DNA from: Paraspadella gotoi
Taxonomy: Eukaryota; Chaetognatha
DNA length: 64,000 nucleotides
Direction of reading: 5' to 3'
NCBI GenBank assembly: GCA_051294375.1
Contig: CM119271.1
Location: 8,299,788 to 8,363,787, forward strand
The notes beneath the pieces are model-generated. The model saw only the letters and a list, made by a program, of their open reading frames with translations. It had not been told where the DNA came from and did no database searches. Position numbers and translations under genes: made by a program. This document shows positions 31,630 to 42,120 of the stretch, one piece after another (positions within the stretch are counted from its first letter, which is position 1; each line of letters starts with the position of its first letter).

Positions 31630-34582
31630 AGATTGTTGCCCTTCATCCAACCGTGGGTGGCTAACCCAAAAAATTTTCCCATAGCCTCAATCATATTCGA
31701 GTCAAGGTCATAGCGTAATCTCTTCCGTAGAGAAATTAATATTTTATGAATTAGATAAACAAACAGAATCTGATTAGAAATAAAAACTGAGAAAGAAAAA
31801 CGAATAAGAGCGTTAATTTTATTAGGAAATCGAATTACTAATTTTTTTCTTCTTCTATTTTTTTCTCTCTTTTTCCCCTGACGCCAGCATCCATTGTTCA
31901 TGAGTCTCCCATCAGTAGCCTGCTTAAGTTTCATTTAAATTCGTTTATGTTATCTCTTTTTTTTTTCTTTCACTGTCAAGATCTATTCTCTTCAGGTTCT
32001 CTGTCTTACTATTCAGTGTATACTGTTGTGTATGCACTCTGCAGTTGGTATAAACAATTAAACAATAAACATGCTATAAATATGCGCTCTAGTTTTAAAC
32101 TATCGCTATGAACGATAGCAATTCGCTATAACAAAACATTCGTAGCGATTTCCGCTTTATCCCACGTCAGGCGTCAGGCCTCATTGCCTCCCGCATCCTA
32201 CCGCGCCTGTTACCTAGACCGACGGCGCCTTTTATCAGGCCTGACTATCACTCCTTCCTTTTTCTCCGGTGCCAGGCCTTTCTTTCCTTTCCCCATCTTC
32301 ATCTCGATCCAGGCGCCAGGCCATACGCTATTCCCTTTTTTCCTCCCACGCCAGGCGCCAGGCCTCAAATCTCACCCCTTCCTCCCAAGGTACCGGGCCT
32401 GACGTCTGTTCACGAGTTCCACCTGTGGCAACTGGACGCGAACCGAATCGTGGTCACGTCTCACGTGAAGTGTCCCCTCAAACCGACTCTAGAAGAATAC
32501 GAGTCGCTTCGACGCGAGATCCGTGATTTCTTTCACGAGGAAGGGATTCACTCGCTCACCATCCAGCCGGAATTCACCGCGGTGAGAAGGGAGGGGGAGT
32601 TTAGATTAATGGAGTTGTTGGTGGTGGACCGGTGGTGTTTTGGTCGGGAGTGGTAGGTAGAAAAGGGGGTAGGCGTGGTGGCCGATGTTGTCGTGTGTCG
32701 CCATCGCTCCTGATTTTACTTTACATTTGGTTATTTGTTTTGTTTCTTTATTTTTTGTTTGTTTGTTTGTACCGTGATGACTTGTTTGAGATGTATTTGA
32801 CAAGTAGTTTCATTTGGTTTTATTTGTTTGTTTGTTTGGTTGGCAAAGCCATTGTTGGATCATTTTCTTAACTTTGGGCCATTTTTTACTTTTGTTTTGT
32901 TTTTTTTTATTTTTTTTATATTTTGTATAGTTGATGTTCTGTGGTTGATAGCATTATTTTCCGGTCGGATGGTTAGAAAGGATTGGTCGCCATGTTTTTT
33001 ATGTAATTAAATTGAACTCCTCCGCCCAAAATCTCTGGGATTGGAGAAATCAGAGAAGCGAAGAATAGAAACATTTCTTTTTGCGGGTGTGGGGTGGCGA
33101 GGCCTTGAAGAGACAGTAATTATTATTATGTGTTAATGACAGAACCGTTCAATGTAAGCAGTCCCCAGAGCTTCGGATCAGGCTGTAACACCATGTTACA
33201 GGCGGGTTAAGCGCCCGTCCTCTTAACTGCTAGGCGGCCACCGGGCTAGAACCCCGGACCTTTTGGGTTGGGGGAGGCGAATGCACTTGTCTCCGGCACC
33301 AATGGCCGCTGATGAACGTCGATGTAGGTAGAGTATGTTACAGACTTTTCTTTTTCTTTTTTATTTTTAGTCACTTTTCGGTCGGTCTGACCCACTTATG
33401 TTAAAAATGCTCATGACTCGCCTATAGTTGGTTGTTCAGGAAATAACCTCAACGTGACTGCGAGCGCCACCTTCAGGAAATCCTAATATTATGAAGAATA
33501 AAACACGGAATTCCGATGTAGTACGTGTCATAAATACACGGGCTTAAAAAGTCACTGCGGCGAAACACTTTGGATGGATCGATCTTATTTTTTTTTTTCC
33601 TACCATTTTTTGGGGCTTGTCTCAGAAGTAGAAAGGGGCGCTGCTATCGGAGATGAAATTAAAAAAAAATAGACCTGATTGAAGATAAGACGAGAAAAAA
33701 ATGGAAAAAAAAGAAAGGCGAAGATAGAAACAGAATTGAAAAAGAGAGAACCGAAGAAAAGAAAAGAAAAGAAAAGAAAAGAGGGCAGTGAGGCAGTGTG
33801 AGGCAGTGAGGTTAATTTAACGAACGATACTGAGATGTGCGTCGAGTACGTGTCGATGTAGAAATTCGAATAAAAAAAATAAGAGATAAAACGGCGAGAA
33901 AAGAAGAAGCTAAAAGCTAATGCCTTTCTTTGTCTCAGCGTCCTCCGCTTTTTTATTTCAGCCAGTCGCGTCGACCCACGCGATTCGAAAGGGAGGTTAT
34001 TTTTGCGGTCGGTNNNNNNNNNNNNNNNNNNNNNNNNCGATTGTCTTTAATTATTATCTAGCCGACTTGAATCATTTTTTTAAGCTTTTGTAAAAGCTTG
34101 AGATTTTAAATTTCATTGGAGCCCTTTTAAAATTTTACAATTTTGAAGTTTTAAAGTAAGTTTCATATTAAAATTTTACAAAACGGATAATACTTTAAAA
34201 CGGCAGAGTTCTTTCAAGTACGTACGTGCGATGCACTTTTCTGGCTACGCTTACAATTCAGATACTTTTTTATCTTTTTAATTTTCAATTCTTACGATAT
34301 CTTTGTCGGATCTATCCGAATTTGAATGAACTCTCGTGGACTCTCGTCTAGACACTCTAGCTCGTAGACCCCGAGCTCTTTGTCCGTATTTCCCTCTTTC
34401 CTTTGTCCGCCTCCAACCATCGATCCGTTCCGCGAAAACCTCTTCGTCCGAAACGCGAAAGGGGGGCGTTCCTCTCGCCTCGATCGACTTCCGGTAAATC
34501 GGGAAATGAAAAATGGCGTCGGCGAACACGCCCTCTCTCCCGCCTTTTCGTTCCATTACCACCCGCTACAAACTTGCCCGAG

Positions 34583-34627
<45 letters not shown>

Positions 34628-36933
34628 CTTTCTTTCTCTCCGCGTTTAGAGGAAACTCTTGAGACAGTAAAGGACAATAGAGTGAAGCTCTCGGAACAAA
34701 AATTTTATTTGAGATAAGTCGAGTGATACTTGTGAGTCCTTCTTCTTCATCTCAGATTCCTCACTCCCACGCTCCGCGCTAGCAACGCCCGCCAGCGGCT
34801 TCTGTTGCCAATTGCCGCGGCCAATTAACTTACTTTTTGAGCTTCGGTTCCACTTGTTTCGGTTCAGTAACGAGGCCGACGACCGCTCCGGGTTCACTGA
34901 CCTCGCTGGAGGGTGTAGCGTGAATTCGGATGTAGAATTTAGCTTACATTGTGGAAACCAATTTGATTTCAGTTAGCGACAGCATTATTCGTATCCTATA
35001 TTTTGCAATAAAGTCCAATGAGGCATCTGAACGGTGCTTCATTTCCATTTGTTACGTATTCTGTTTCCAGAAAACAACAAACAACGTCCTAATCCAAAAA
35101 TAGATAAATAATATTAGATATAAATAATTCAACATAAAAAGATCATAAATAAAATCAAAAATATTAAATATTTTTAAAGCTAGTAATCTTGCAATTTTTG
35201 ATAATACAATAGGAAATTAGGTAACGTCGCGGCCACGGCGGCGGTGTTAATCGAATGACACCTATACCGTGTCATTTGCCTTCGGACCCTCAATACTCGA
35301 TCGCCCTCCTCCTGCATCCTTTCGCGGTTAAAATCGGCTCCGTCCTGCTTTGAAAAAACGAGCGGGGAGCTCTGTGATTCAACCCGGGACACAATTTTGG
35401 CACTTAGCCCAAGGGATGGGAACGAAGGAACGAAATGGTGACTTGGAAAGACCAGCTGAGGTTAGTTTGAAACCTGACCCGAAAATCAAAGTTGTCGTCG
35501 TCGTCATTTTCTATTCATAGATAACTTAACTTGCCTCCTAACTTTGGTGGGGGTAAGGCCTCCTTCTCTCCCTCTTACATGATGAGGTCCCTTCAAGCAT
35601 TCTACTCCCAGAGCACCTGGCTTCCTTATCAGGCAATGCTTTATCATACTCCACGTTAGCATCAATCTTATCTTATTTTTGACGTTTAACATTAACCGTC
35701 CAACCGCGATACCGCCTCTCAGACGTCAATACGAATTACTCTTTTCTTCGCACGAATCGTACACGCACGTACACGCACGTGCGATGAATCGTCCGTCCGC
35801 GCGTGAATCCCACTTCCCGCGCTGTGTCACGAATCAAAAAAGTCGGACTTATTATTCGGTTGAACGGTTTTAGTGAGACAAATCGTTTTTGGCGCGCGGT
35901 GGGAGAAAGGAATTGGAGCTGAATGAGATTGACGCTTATATTTATATGCAATAGGGTTTTGAGTATAGAGGGTCAACTACTAAATGACAAAAATCGTACA
36001 ATGTGGCATTAATTTTTATAGACTTTGGTTTACATTTGTAAAAAAAAAATGCTAAAAATAATTCCAAAAAAGGTAAGCATTTGGGACCGGAGTTGGAACA
36101 AAAGGAGCAAACTAACTTTTTAGCGAACGTTGAAATTTTTGAAAAATTATAATGGCGATTATATTTTCTTTAATATATCATTTGCAAATTGTCATATAAT
36201 ATAATAAATAATTATATAATATAATATATAATCAGGATCTGCACCGTATTTGAGTTTTTTTTGGTTTTTTTTTTGTTCAATAGAATAATTTATTTAACGA
36301 CGTTGAAAAGATTTGAATTGTGGATAAGGTGGATAATTGTGGATAAGTGGGCGCAATACTTATCCGTAACTTGAGGGTTTTCCACGCCCCCAAGTCGGCT
36401 TACAGACGTTCTCACGATTCCCGCAGGGTAGGTACCGGGTTGGTGGTCATGAGCTGATGGCTTTACCCAATGAGCCACCGTGTCACAACTCAAGGTGTCA
36501 TGCTTATAGTCGGGGTGAACTTAGGAAATTCCCGAATTCAGAAAAACTGAAATTTAAAAACAAATCGTACATTTCAGGCAGATTACAAAAACGTCGCGGG
36601 AGGCCTTCTCAAAATTTTCATAAGACTTTAATAAAATCTGTTCGGACAAAATTAATTTAAATATAGAAGAGAAGGCTCTGAGGTGAAAGGAGAAAAGAGA
36701 TAAGTAAAGAAAGAAGAGAAATGAAAACAGAGAGAGAGAGAGAGTGAGTGAGAGAGAGTGAGAGAGAGTGAGAGAGAGAGAGAGTGAGAGTGGTAGGCGG
36801 CTGAGGATTGACATCTTGGTTCAAGTTTCAAAAATTCGCGATCGGGAGTCGGGACGACGAATAATTTGAAGAGAAGGGGTTTGCCGAGGCTATCTGGGTT
36901 ATTTTAAATAAAGTTTGATTTGGAATGAGAGAG

Positions 36934-36972
<39 letters not shown>

Positions 36973-37691
36973 AATATATATATATTATATATTATATATA
37001 TAGAGAGAAAGATTTCAAAGAATAGTGGATCGGTATACCAAATTAAAGATATCGAAATGTTTTACTCCCACTCACAAAAAAACGTTTGCTTGTATTGTGT
37101 TTCTGCTCTTCATTCTCGCCGCTAGAGGCCTCTGGGCCCCCCCCCCTTTTGCTTTTCAACAAAATAACAAAGTTCCTTCTCTCTTCAAACCTGCTAACCT
37201 TTTTTCATTAGCCTCTAAAACAGACCCTTTAACCTCTTCGATCACTCGGGTCACTTTCCCTTCCATTCATCCTTACTAACACCCCTCGACAACCCCAGCA
37301 CCACTAATATACCCTAACCCCAACCCCCACTTCCACACCCCTCCCCCCCTTTCCGCGGGAACGGACGAAGACCGATGCCAACAAAAGTGCAAGGACGAGT
37401 GGGAAGGTCCCCCTTGCGAAGAGTATCACTGTTGCTCCAACGAAGTGAGCAGCTCTCAAGCCGCTGGCCGCTCCGGCCGCCGCGGCGACTCCCGCAGCGG
37501 CCGCCGCCCCGACGGAGCTGGGCGGATCTAACTCCAGCAAACGAACCTCGACCGACTCGTCCGAAGAAAAACCCGCCTTCGGGACCGTCGATGGGATCGT
37601 CCGCGAGGACAAAGACGACGACGATAAAAACGACGACAACGACGAAGGAAATAAACGACTCGTCCAGAAATTGAAGGAAGAAGAAAAATGA
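30453..37691 (+). CDS. SLC30A1: ZnT1-like zinc transporter, four 3' exons
   Basis: SLC30A1 (ZnT1) family members are plasma-membrane proton-coupled zinc exporters: six helices, a His-rich loop between helices 4 and 5, and a cytosolic C-terminal domain. Four exons here (30453-30645, 31017-31204, 32390-32581, 37358-37691) join in phase 1, 0, 0. They encode helices 5 and 6 and the full C-terminal domain. Diagnostic segments are LIVLQTVPPQYDVSELKDKL, VHEFHLWQL, ANRIVVTSHVKC and GIHSLTIQPEF, then a Cys-rich tail, as in ZnT1. Helices 1-4 and the His-rich loop are not seen. The helix-5 HxxxD pair that binds zinc in active ZnTs is absent, so transport activity is doubtful. Alternative reading: a closely related SLC30A10-like paralogue. 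Confidence 0.75.
31017..31204 (+). CDS. SLC30A1: ZnT1-like exon: helix 6 and start of C-terminal domain
   Basis: Acceptor CCTACAG, donor GAAG|GTGAGG, phase 0 at the end. It encodes PPDWVVILDEAKDSIGYIL (matching W-x-L-Y-L-D-P of ZnT1, with DE for DP), the hydrophobic LVLPCVALL, then LIVLQTVPPQYDVSELKDKL. The LLQTVP-type motif after helix 6 is a family signature. Confidence 0.8.
31235..31298 (+). repeat. GAAA tetranucleotide array
   Basis: About 16 AAAG units just after the helix-6 exon. GA tracts follow at 31405-31440 and 31555-31625 in the same intron. Confidence 0.95.
32165..32400 (+). repeat. short tandem repeat overlapping a splice acceptor
   Basis: The motif CGCCAGGCC or a close variant recurs about every 45-60 bases (CAGGCGTCAGGCC, GGTGCCAGGCC, CAGGCGCCAGGCC twice), each followed by a pyrimidine-rich stretch. 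The real exon start GTACCGGGCCTGACG at 32390 looks like the last unit, so the array appears to be duplicated acceptor sequence. Confidence 0.6.
32390..32581 (+). CDS. SLC30A1: ZnT1-like exon: cytosolic C-terminal domain
   Basis: Acceptor CTCCCAAG, donor GCG|GTGAGA, phase 0 at both ends. It encodes VPGLTSVHEFHLWQLDANRI, then VVTSHVKC and FHEEGIHSLTIQPEF. The HEFHLW and GIH-TIQPEF signatures of the ZnT cytosolic domain are intact. This is the most confidently identified part of the gene. Confidence 0.88.
32582..33130. other. intron sequence, T/G-rich
   Basis: Repetitive GTTTGTTT runs and poly-T stretches within the last ZnT1-like intron. No additional exon seen. Confidence 0.6.
33135..33325 (-). 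mobile_element. tRNA-Leu(UAA)-derived SINE, best copy
   Basis: On the minus strand a class-II tRNA outline is visible: a TGGCCG...GTTAAG A-box region (as in tRNA-Leu), an anticodon arm GGGCG-CTTAACC-CGCCT with a 7-base loop and UAA anticodon, then a long variable arm TGTAAC-ATGGT-GTTACA. The T-arm is degenerate. Upstream on this strand is the conserved non-tRNA part with GGCCATTGGTGCCGG. Two related copies lie at 17860-18020 and 24560-24720. Confidence 0.6.
33363..33590 (+). repeat. dispersed repeat R2, copy
   Basis: Starts GTCACTTTTCGGTCGGTC and includes AAAAATGCTCATGACTCGC, GCGCCACCTTCAGGAAATCC and CACTGCGGCGAAACAC. Similar order at about 46587-46930, 55154-55470 and, reversed, 5780-6045. 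Looks like a short interspersed element of unknown class. Confidence 0.7.
33591..34560. other. intron or intergenic; one doubtful start codon
   Basis: A-rich and GAAAA-repeat sequence up to the gap at 34014. At 34513 AAAAATGGCGTCGG opens MASANTPSLPPFRSITTRYK before the TC tract at 34582-34622, with no convincing donor. Recorded only as a possible first exon. Confidence 0.25.
34582..34622 (+). repeat. TC microsatellite
   Basis: About 20 TC units. Confidence 0.95.
34623..36280. other. no supported gene; possible SINE remnants
   Basis: The minus strand near 35390 has GTCCCGGGTTGAATC, close to a tRNA T-arm/B-box minus one base, and near 35455 has CTCAGCTGGTC, like an A-box. They are about 70 bases apart, which suggests a decayed tRNA SINE. 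The rest is AT-rich without exons. Confidence 0.3.
36330..36500 (-). mobile_element. possible tRNA-derived SINE
   Basis: On the minus strand GGTGGCTCATTGGGTAAAGC is a good A-box, followed by CTCATGA like a CAU anticodon loop and a GC-rich stretch. No clear B-box. The non-tRNA body includes GTCTGTAAGCCGACTTGGGG. Confidence 0.4.
36660..36790 (+). repeat. GA microsatellite with duplicated leader
   Basis: GAGGTGAAAGGAGAAAAGAG (36678 on) plus the following AAGAAGAGAAATGAAAACAG also occurs at about 31358-31405, next to another GA tract, so the leader travels with the microsatellite. Confidence 0.7.
36795..36925 (+). repeat. dispersed repeat R1, copy 2
   Basis: GACATCTTGGTTCAAGTTTC, AATTCGCGATCGGGAGTCGG, GAATAATTTGAAGAG and GGGTTTGCCGAGGCTAT, as at 26680 and 37910. 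It is followed by GA and TA tracts. Confidence 0.8.
37358..37691 (+). CDS. SLC30A1: ZnT1-like last exon: Cys-rich tail
   Basis: It encodes GTDEDRCQQKCKDEWEGPPC then EEYHCCSNEVSS: six cysteines in a short stretch, like the Cys-rich C-terminus of vertebrate ZnT1. One extra C near 37456 shifts the frame; the second copy at 38590-38940 lacks it and confirms the shift is an error. After that comes an Ala/Pro-rich segment, TSTDSSEEKPAFGTVDG and an Asp/Lys-rich end, with stop TGA 37689-37691. The acceptor reads CCGCG instead of the expected CCGCAG, again one base short. Phase 0 fits the previous exon. Confidence 0.65.
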
Positions 37692-37760
37692 AAAAAAAAG
37701 AAGAGAATTTTAAGGTTTGTGTTGATTTGAATTGAAGTCTGCCTGTCGTCTGCCTGTCAG

Positions 37761-37794
<34 letters not shown>

Positions 37795-37909
37795 NNNNNN
37801 NNNNNNNNNNNNNNNNNNNNNNNNNNNNNNNNNNNNNNNNNNNNNNNNNNNNNNNNNNNNNNNNNNNNNNNNNNNNNNNNNNNNNNNNNNNNNNTAGAGA
37901 GACGAGAGT

Positions 37910-38045
37910 GAGAGTGTAGGGCTGAGATGACATCTGGTTCAAGTTCAAAAATTCGCGATCGGAGTCGGGACGACGAATAATTTGAAGAGAATAGAAGTTG
38001 CCGAAACGGCTATCTGGTATTAAATAAAGTTCTGAATTGAATGAG
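37910..38045 (+). repeat. dispersed repeat R1, copy 3
   Basis: A noisy copy of 36795-36925 with single-base deletions. It starts the second copy of the last-exon block. Confidence 0.75.
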
Positions 38046-38589
38046 AGACTAGAAGAACGAAGATGAGAAACGAAGAAGGAGAGGAGAAGAGAGAGAACCG
38101 AAAAATTATATATAAATTATATATATAATATAGAAGTGATTAAGATTTTCAAAGAAGAATAGTGGATCGGTCATACCCAAATTTAAAAATTAAAGATATC
38201 GAAAAGTGTTTAACCGCCCCACTCACAAAAAAAACCCAACGTTTTTTTTTTGCTTGTGTATGTTTGTTTCTGCTCTCATTCTCCCCGTTTAAGTCTCTTT
38301 TCTTCTTTTTAGCCGCCGCCCGACTATGAGAGGCTCTCTGGGCCCCCCCCCTTTTGCTTTTTCAAAACAAAATAACAATAGTTCCTCTCTCTTTTCAAAC
38401 CTGCTAACCTTTTTTCAATTAGCCTCTAAAGACAGACCCTTTAACCTCTTCCGATCACTCGGGTCACTTTCCTTCCATTAGTCCTTACTAACACCCTCGA
38501 ACCCCAGCACCACTAAATAACCCTAAACCCCCCAACCCAGCCAACCCCTGTCCCACACCACTACTCTCCCCCCTTCCGACGTGCAGCAC

Positions 38590-38940
38590 ACAGACGATAG
38601 ACCGATAGCCACAGACAACAAAGCAGAGACGAGTGGAAAGGTCCCCCTTCGAGATAGATAGTTGCTCCTCAACGAAGTGAGCAGCTCTAAGCCGCTGCGC
38701 GCTCCGGGGCCGGCACGGACCGGCGTCGTCCGCGCAGCGGCAGGCACAGCGCACGACGGGCGGGGCGGATTATAACTCCAGCAAACGAAACCTCGACACG
38801 ACTCTCCGAAGACAAACACCGCCTTCGGACCGTCGATGGGATCTCCGCAGAGGACAAAAGACGACACGTATAAAAACGACGACAACAGACGAAGGTAAAA
38901 TAAACGACTCGTCAAAATGAAGGAAGAAGAAAAATGAAAA
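38590..38940 (+). pseudogene. second, indel-rich copy of the ZnT1-like last exon
   Basis: Matches 37358-37691 base for base apart from many short indels: AACGAAGTGAGCAGCTCTAA, TCCAGCAAACGAAACC, CGCCTTCGGACCGTCGATGG. Preceded by a proper-looking GTGCAG acceptor. The surrounding 1.1 kb is also duplicated (36795-37790 against 37910-39010), so this is probably an unmerged noisy contig rather than a true pseudogene. Confidence 0.7.
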
Positions 38941-39003
38941 AAGAAAGAGAATTAAGTTTGTGTTATTGAATGAAGTCTCCTGCCTGTCGTCTGCCTGTCA
39001 GTA

Positions 39004-39035
<32 letters not shown>

Positions 39036-39454
39036 TTCGTCTCTCTCTCTCTCTCTCTTCTTCTCTCTGTCTCTTCTCTCTTCTTCTCTATTCTCTCCTC
39101 TTTTCTTCTCCCCCCCTCCTCCCTCGAATTTTCTTTTTAAATTTACCCATTTCCTCGTTTATTTATATTCAATGAATTTTTAATCTTTTGTTATTGTTTG
39201 GTTTTTATTTCTACATATTTGTATATTACAATAATATTTCATGTAGCGGCTCTCTTACGATCCCCGTGATGTAAATGTGTTTATTCGACATAATAGCAAA
39301 TAATCAAATCAAAATCAAAAATTCCTCATCTCTCTCTCTCTCTCTCTGATAAACTTCATATCCGTTTTGCTCGCGACTTGCATCAATTTGTAAATCGTTT
39401 TTATTTCCTTGTTTTTCGTTTTTTTTTACTTAATCGGCCGACTTTGCCCTCCAG

Positions 39455-39600
39455 GAACATAAACAGGCCGGACGGACACGAGACGACGACGACGACGACG
39501 ATGACGACGAAAATACCCATCTCGTCGCGTCGATGAATAAAAACGAACTCATTGGGCGAGAAGCTGTGTCGGCGGAAAAAAATAAGAAAGAGACAAGCTG
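39455..39600 (+). CDS. candidate ZnT1-like loop exon (second locus)
   Basis: The acceptor CCCTCCAG opens a frame reading EHKQAGRTR, nine Asp, then ENTHLVASMNKNELIGREAV and SAEKNKK. Human ZnT1 has a polar loop between helices 4 and 5 with an acidic stretch and a TNTLVANTS-like motif, which this resembles. The exon's 3' end is not clear. It lies downstream of the first ZnT1-like gene's last exon and before a helix-like exon, so it may belong to a tandem paralogue. The resemblance is short and partly low complexity. Confidence 0.35.
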
Positions 39601-39629
39601 TGAATGTCTTAACTTATCTTATTCTCATC

Positions 39630-39845
39630 TTATTTTCTTTCTTTTTTTTTTCCTTCTTTTCTTTTCTTTCTTTTCTTTCTTCTTGTTCTTTTCTATGTTC
39701 TTTCTTTCTTGCTTCTTCTCTTTCTTTTCTTTTGCCTTTTCTTTCTTTTTTTTATTCATTTCTTTTCTTTTCTTTTTCTTTCATGTCTTTTCTTTCTTTT
39801 CATTTCTTTTTCTTCTTCTCTTCTCCTTCTCAGTGCGTCCTTGGA
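39630..39845 (+). repeat. long polypyrimidine tract
   Basis: About 200 bases almost entirely C and T (TTTCTTTTC units). Open frames through it are artefacts. Confidence 0.9.
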
Positions 39846-39923
39846 CCCCACTTAATTTCTGATTATTTACTTTAAAGTTCGTAAAATTCAAATTTCGTTC
39901 CTTTTTATTATTTTTATTTTCAG

Positions 39924-39999
39924 GAGAGAAAAGTTCATCCCTCTCATCATCGGTATTGGCTTTGTTTCGGACGTATTTTTATGCCTCAATAACGTCTAT
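39924..39999 (+). CDS. candidate ZnT1-like helix-5 exon (second locus)
   Basis: The acceptor TTTTCAG is followed by a frame REKFIPLIIGIGFVSDVFLC then LNNVYFD, a hydrophobic helix. Its spacing resembles helix 5 of ZnT1 and of the exon at 30453. The HxxxD residues are again missing. It runs into a TC microsatellite (40003-40095), so the donor cannot be placed. Confidence 0.35.
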
Positions 40000-40002
40000 T
40001 TT

Positions 40003-40095
40003 GACTCTCTCTCTCTCTCCTCCTCTCTCTCTGCCGTCTCTCCTTCGTCTCTCTCTCTCTCTCTCTCTCCTCTCTCTCCTCTCTCTCTCTCTCTC
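40003..40095 (+). repeat. TC microsatellite, interrupted
   Basis: TC units with CCTC and GTC interruptions, directly after the candidate helix exon. Confidence 0.9.
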
Positions 40096-40390
40096 TATTC
40101 TTTTTCTTTTCCTCACGCTCGGACTCGACATTTTCACCGCGTGTGTTTGGGCGCTGCGCGCTTGCCGCTGCCAGCTGCCGCTGCCGCCCGCCGCTGCGCG
40201 CCCGCCCGCCGCCGCCAGGCTGGCCGTCGTCGTTCTCCTTGCTCGTTCACGATTGGACGCCAGACAGGGTCAGCGTCGAAGACCCATCGCGTTGTTGAAC
40301 GACTACGCTGCTGCGCTCTCTGACGGAACTCCCCGCCGCTGCTGCTCCGTCGACTTTTGTTGACGCGCGCTTCCGGTTTCAAAACTCACT
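40096..40390. other. GC-rich island
   Basis: Very GC- and CpG-rich (GCCGCTGCC units) compared with its surroundings. Frames are open on both strands because of composition. It may be a promoter or a GC-rich exon; no start, donor or family match is convincing. Confidence 0.3.
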
Positions 40391-42000
40391 CTGGAGTCGC
40401 CCAGAACCGAAATCACAAATATATGCAACATTTTTTTAATATTTTTTTTCAATCCATTTTTTATTCATGAACAATTGTTTTCATTCGTCCCATGTTTTTT
40501 TTTGTCTAATTTTTTTTTTACGTTGTATTTTGTTTTAAATTCTCTCATTGAAAAAAATATTGCGTTTTTTTATCTTACTGATCCTTCTTTAGAACTTTAA
40601 ATTTATAAAGATCTTCGTATGTTTGTTTCTTCCCTAAACTTTCACTTGGACCTTCGCTTCTTTCTTTTTTGTTTTTCTTCTCATCTCTTTCTTCTCCTCC
40701 CCTTCTCTCTTCTCTCTCTCTCTCCTCTCTTTCCTCTTTTTGTCCCACCTTCCTCCCTGGACATCTCAGCACATCTTCGGTCGTCTCCTTCCATAATTTG
40801 CGACCCGCTTGTTCATTGAGGTCCCACTTCTTCCGTCAATACCCCCTTCTCCACTCGAAATTGCTTATGTCATCTTGAGCTGACGATCAGAGTTTGTGAG
40901 AGAGACGCTCCGTCGCGAGACTCTTCCAGTTTCTGGTTATACAAACGAGAAGAAGTGAGCGCTGACAATATAGGATGTGAGTATTGAATTGTCTTAAAAA
41001 AACTAGTCTGCTGCAAAACCAAGTTTTCCAAAACATCGAATCTGACAAAGTATTTGAGCCTGGCAGTAGGAGAATCTGTAAGAAGGGGGGACCCCGAGAC
41101 TTCTCTGAGAGTTTTTCAAAAATCATGTTTCGTTTACGACGAAACTTAAAATAAACTAATCCCTAGAATACATATTTTGGGCTGAAAATTGATGTAACAC
41201 ATATCGACATACACCTGAATCTATCCCACACAAGGTTCATAAAAAAAAAAAAAACAGAAAAAATAGAAAACAATGAAGACAAAAACGAAAACCTTAGGCA
41301 CGATTTTCCTCCTCGTCCTGAATTTTTTTCTCCAGTTTACAGCCGCAATTCCTCTTTTCTTGATGTTAATTCCTTAATGATGGAAGGAGGTGGTTTTTCT
41401 TGTTTTTAATTGCACTTCTTTCTCTCTTCTCTCTCTTCTCCTCTCTCCTGGCCCCCTCTCCCTCTCCTATCTCTCTCTGCTCGTCCGTCTCTCTCTCGTT
41501 CCTTCTCTCTCCATCTCTCTCTCTCTTCTCCCACCGTCCCATCTGCTCCCGGCGCCATCCGCCCACAACGCGTCGAGCACGTGCGGTCCATTAGGGTGCG
41601 ACGAGAGACACGGAGGCGGCGCTGTTCAGATTGGTCGTAACTCTTTCGCGCCGCTGAGCGCGCCTCGTCGTTCGGTCGTGCGCGAGCGGCGCGGTGCTCG
41701 CTCCACCAACGCGTTTCCTCAACGGCGCGGAGGAGCGGCGAGATTCGCTGTCTGCGGAAATCTGAAAATGGATATTTGATTTTGTATCATTTCTATTATT
41801 TACATTTTATCAAGGAATTTATTTGAATTCCAAGCGCTGATTGAAGACGCGAACTTTTCGAGTGAAACGATGTCTGCCTATGTAAAATAAAATCGTTGTT
41901 CAAAATTCCAATAAAATTCTTTGTAATCTCTAAAACAACGAAAGAAAATTATTAAACATCGAATTATGTTACCATTAAAATGTAAAGGAACTTAATCGGA
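40391..42000. other. low-complexity DNA with a GC-rich promoter-like island
   Basis: TC-rich stretches at 40690-40745 and 41405-41530. The segment 41535-41770 is CpG-rich with AGATTGGTCG (inverted CCAAT box) and TTTCGCGCCG (E2F-like), which could be a promoter. No exon can be anchored to it. Confidence 0.35.
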
Positions 42001-42016
42001 GTCAAGCAAAAATCCT

Positions 42017-42120
42017 AGAGAGAGAGAGAGAGATAGAGAGATAGAGAGGAGAGAGAGGAGAGAGAGAGAAGGAGAGAGAGAGAGAGAGAGAGAGAAGAGC
42101 GAAGAGAAGAGAGAGAGAAA
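42017..42120 (+). repeat. GA microsatellite
   Basis: Irregular GA tract with GATA-type interruptions. Confidence 0.9.

Noticed and set aside
39533-39875. Phe/Ser-rich membrane-like frames
   Set aside because: Translations of a 200-base polypyrimidine tract.
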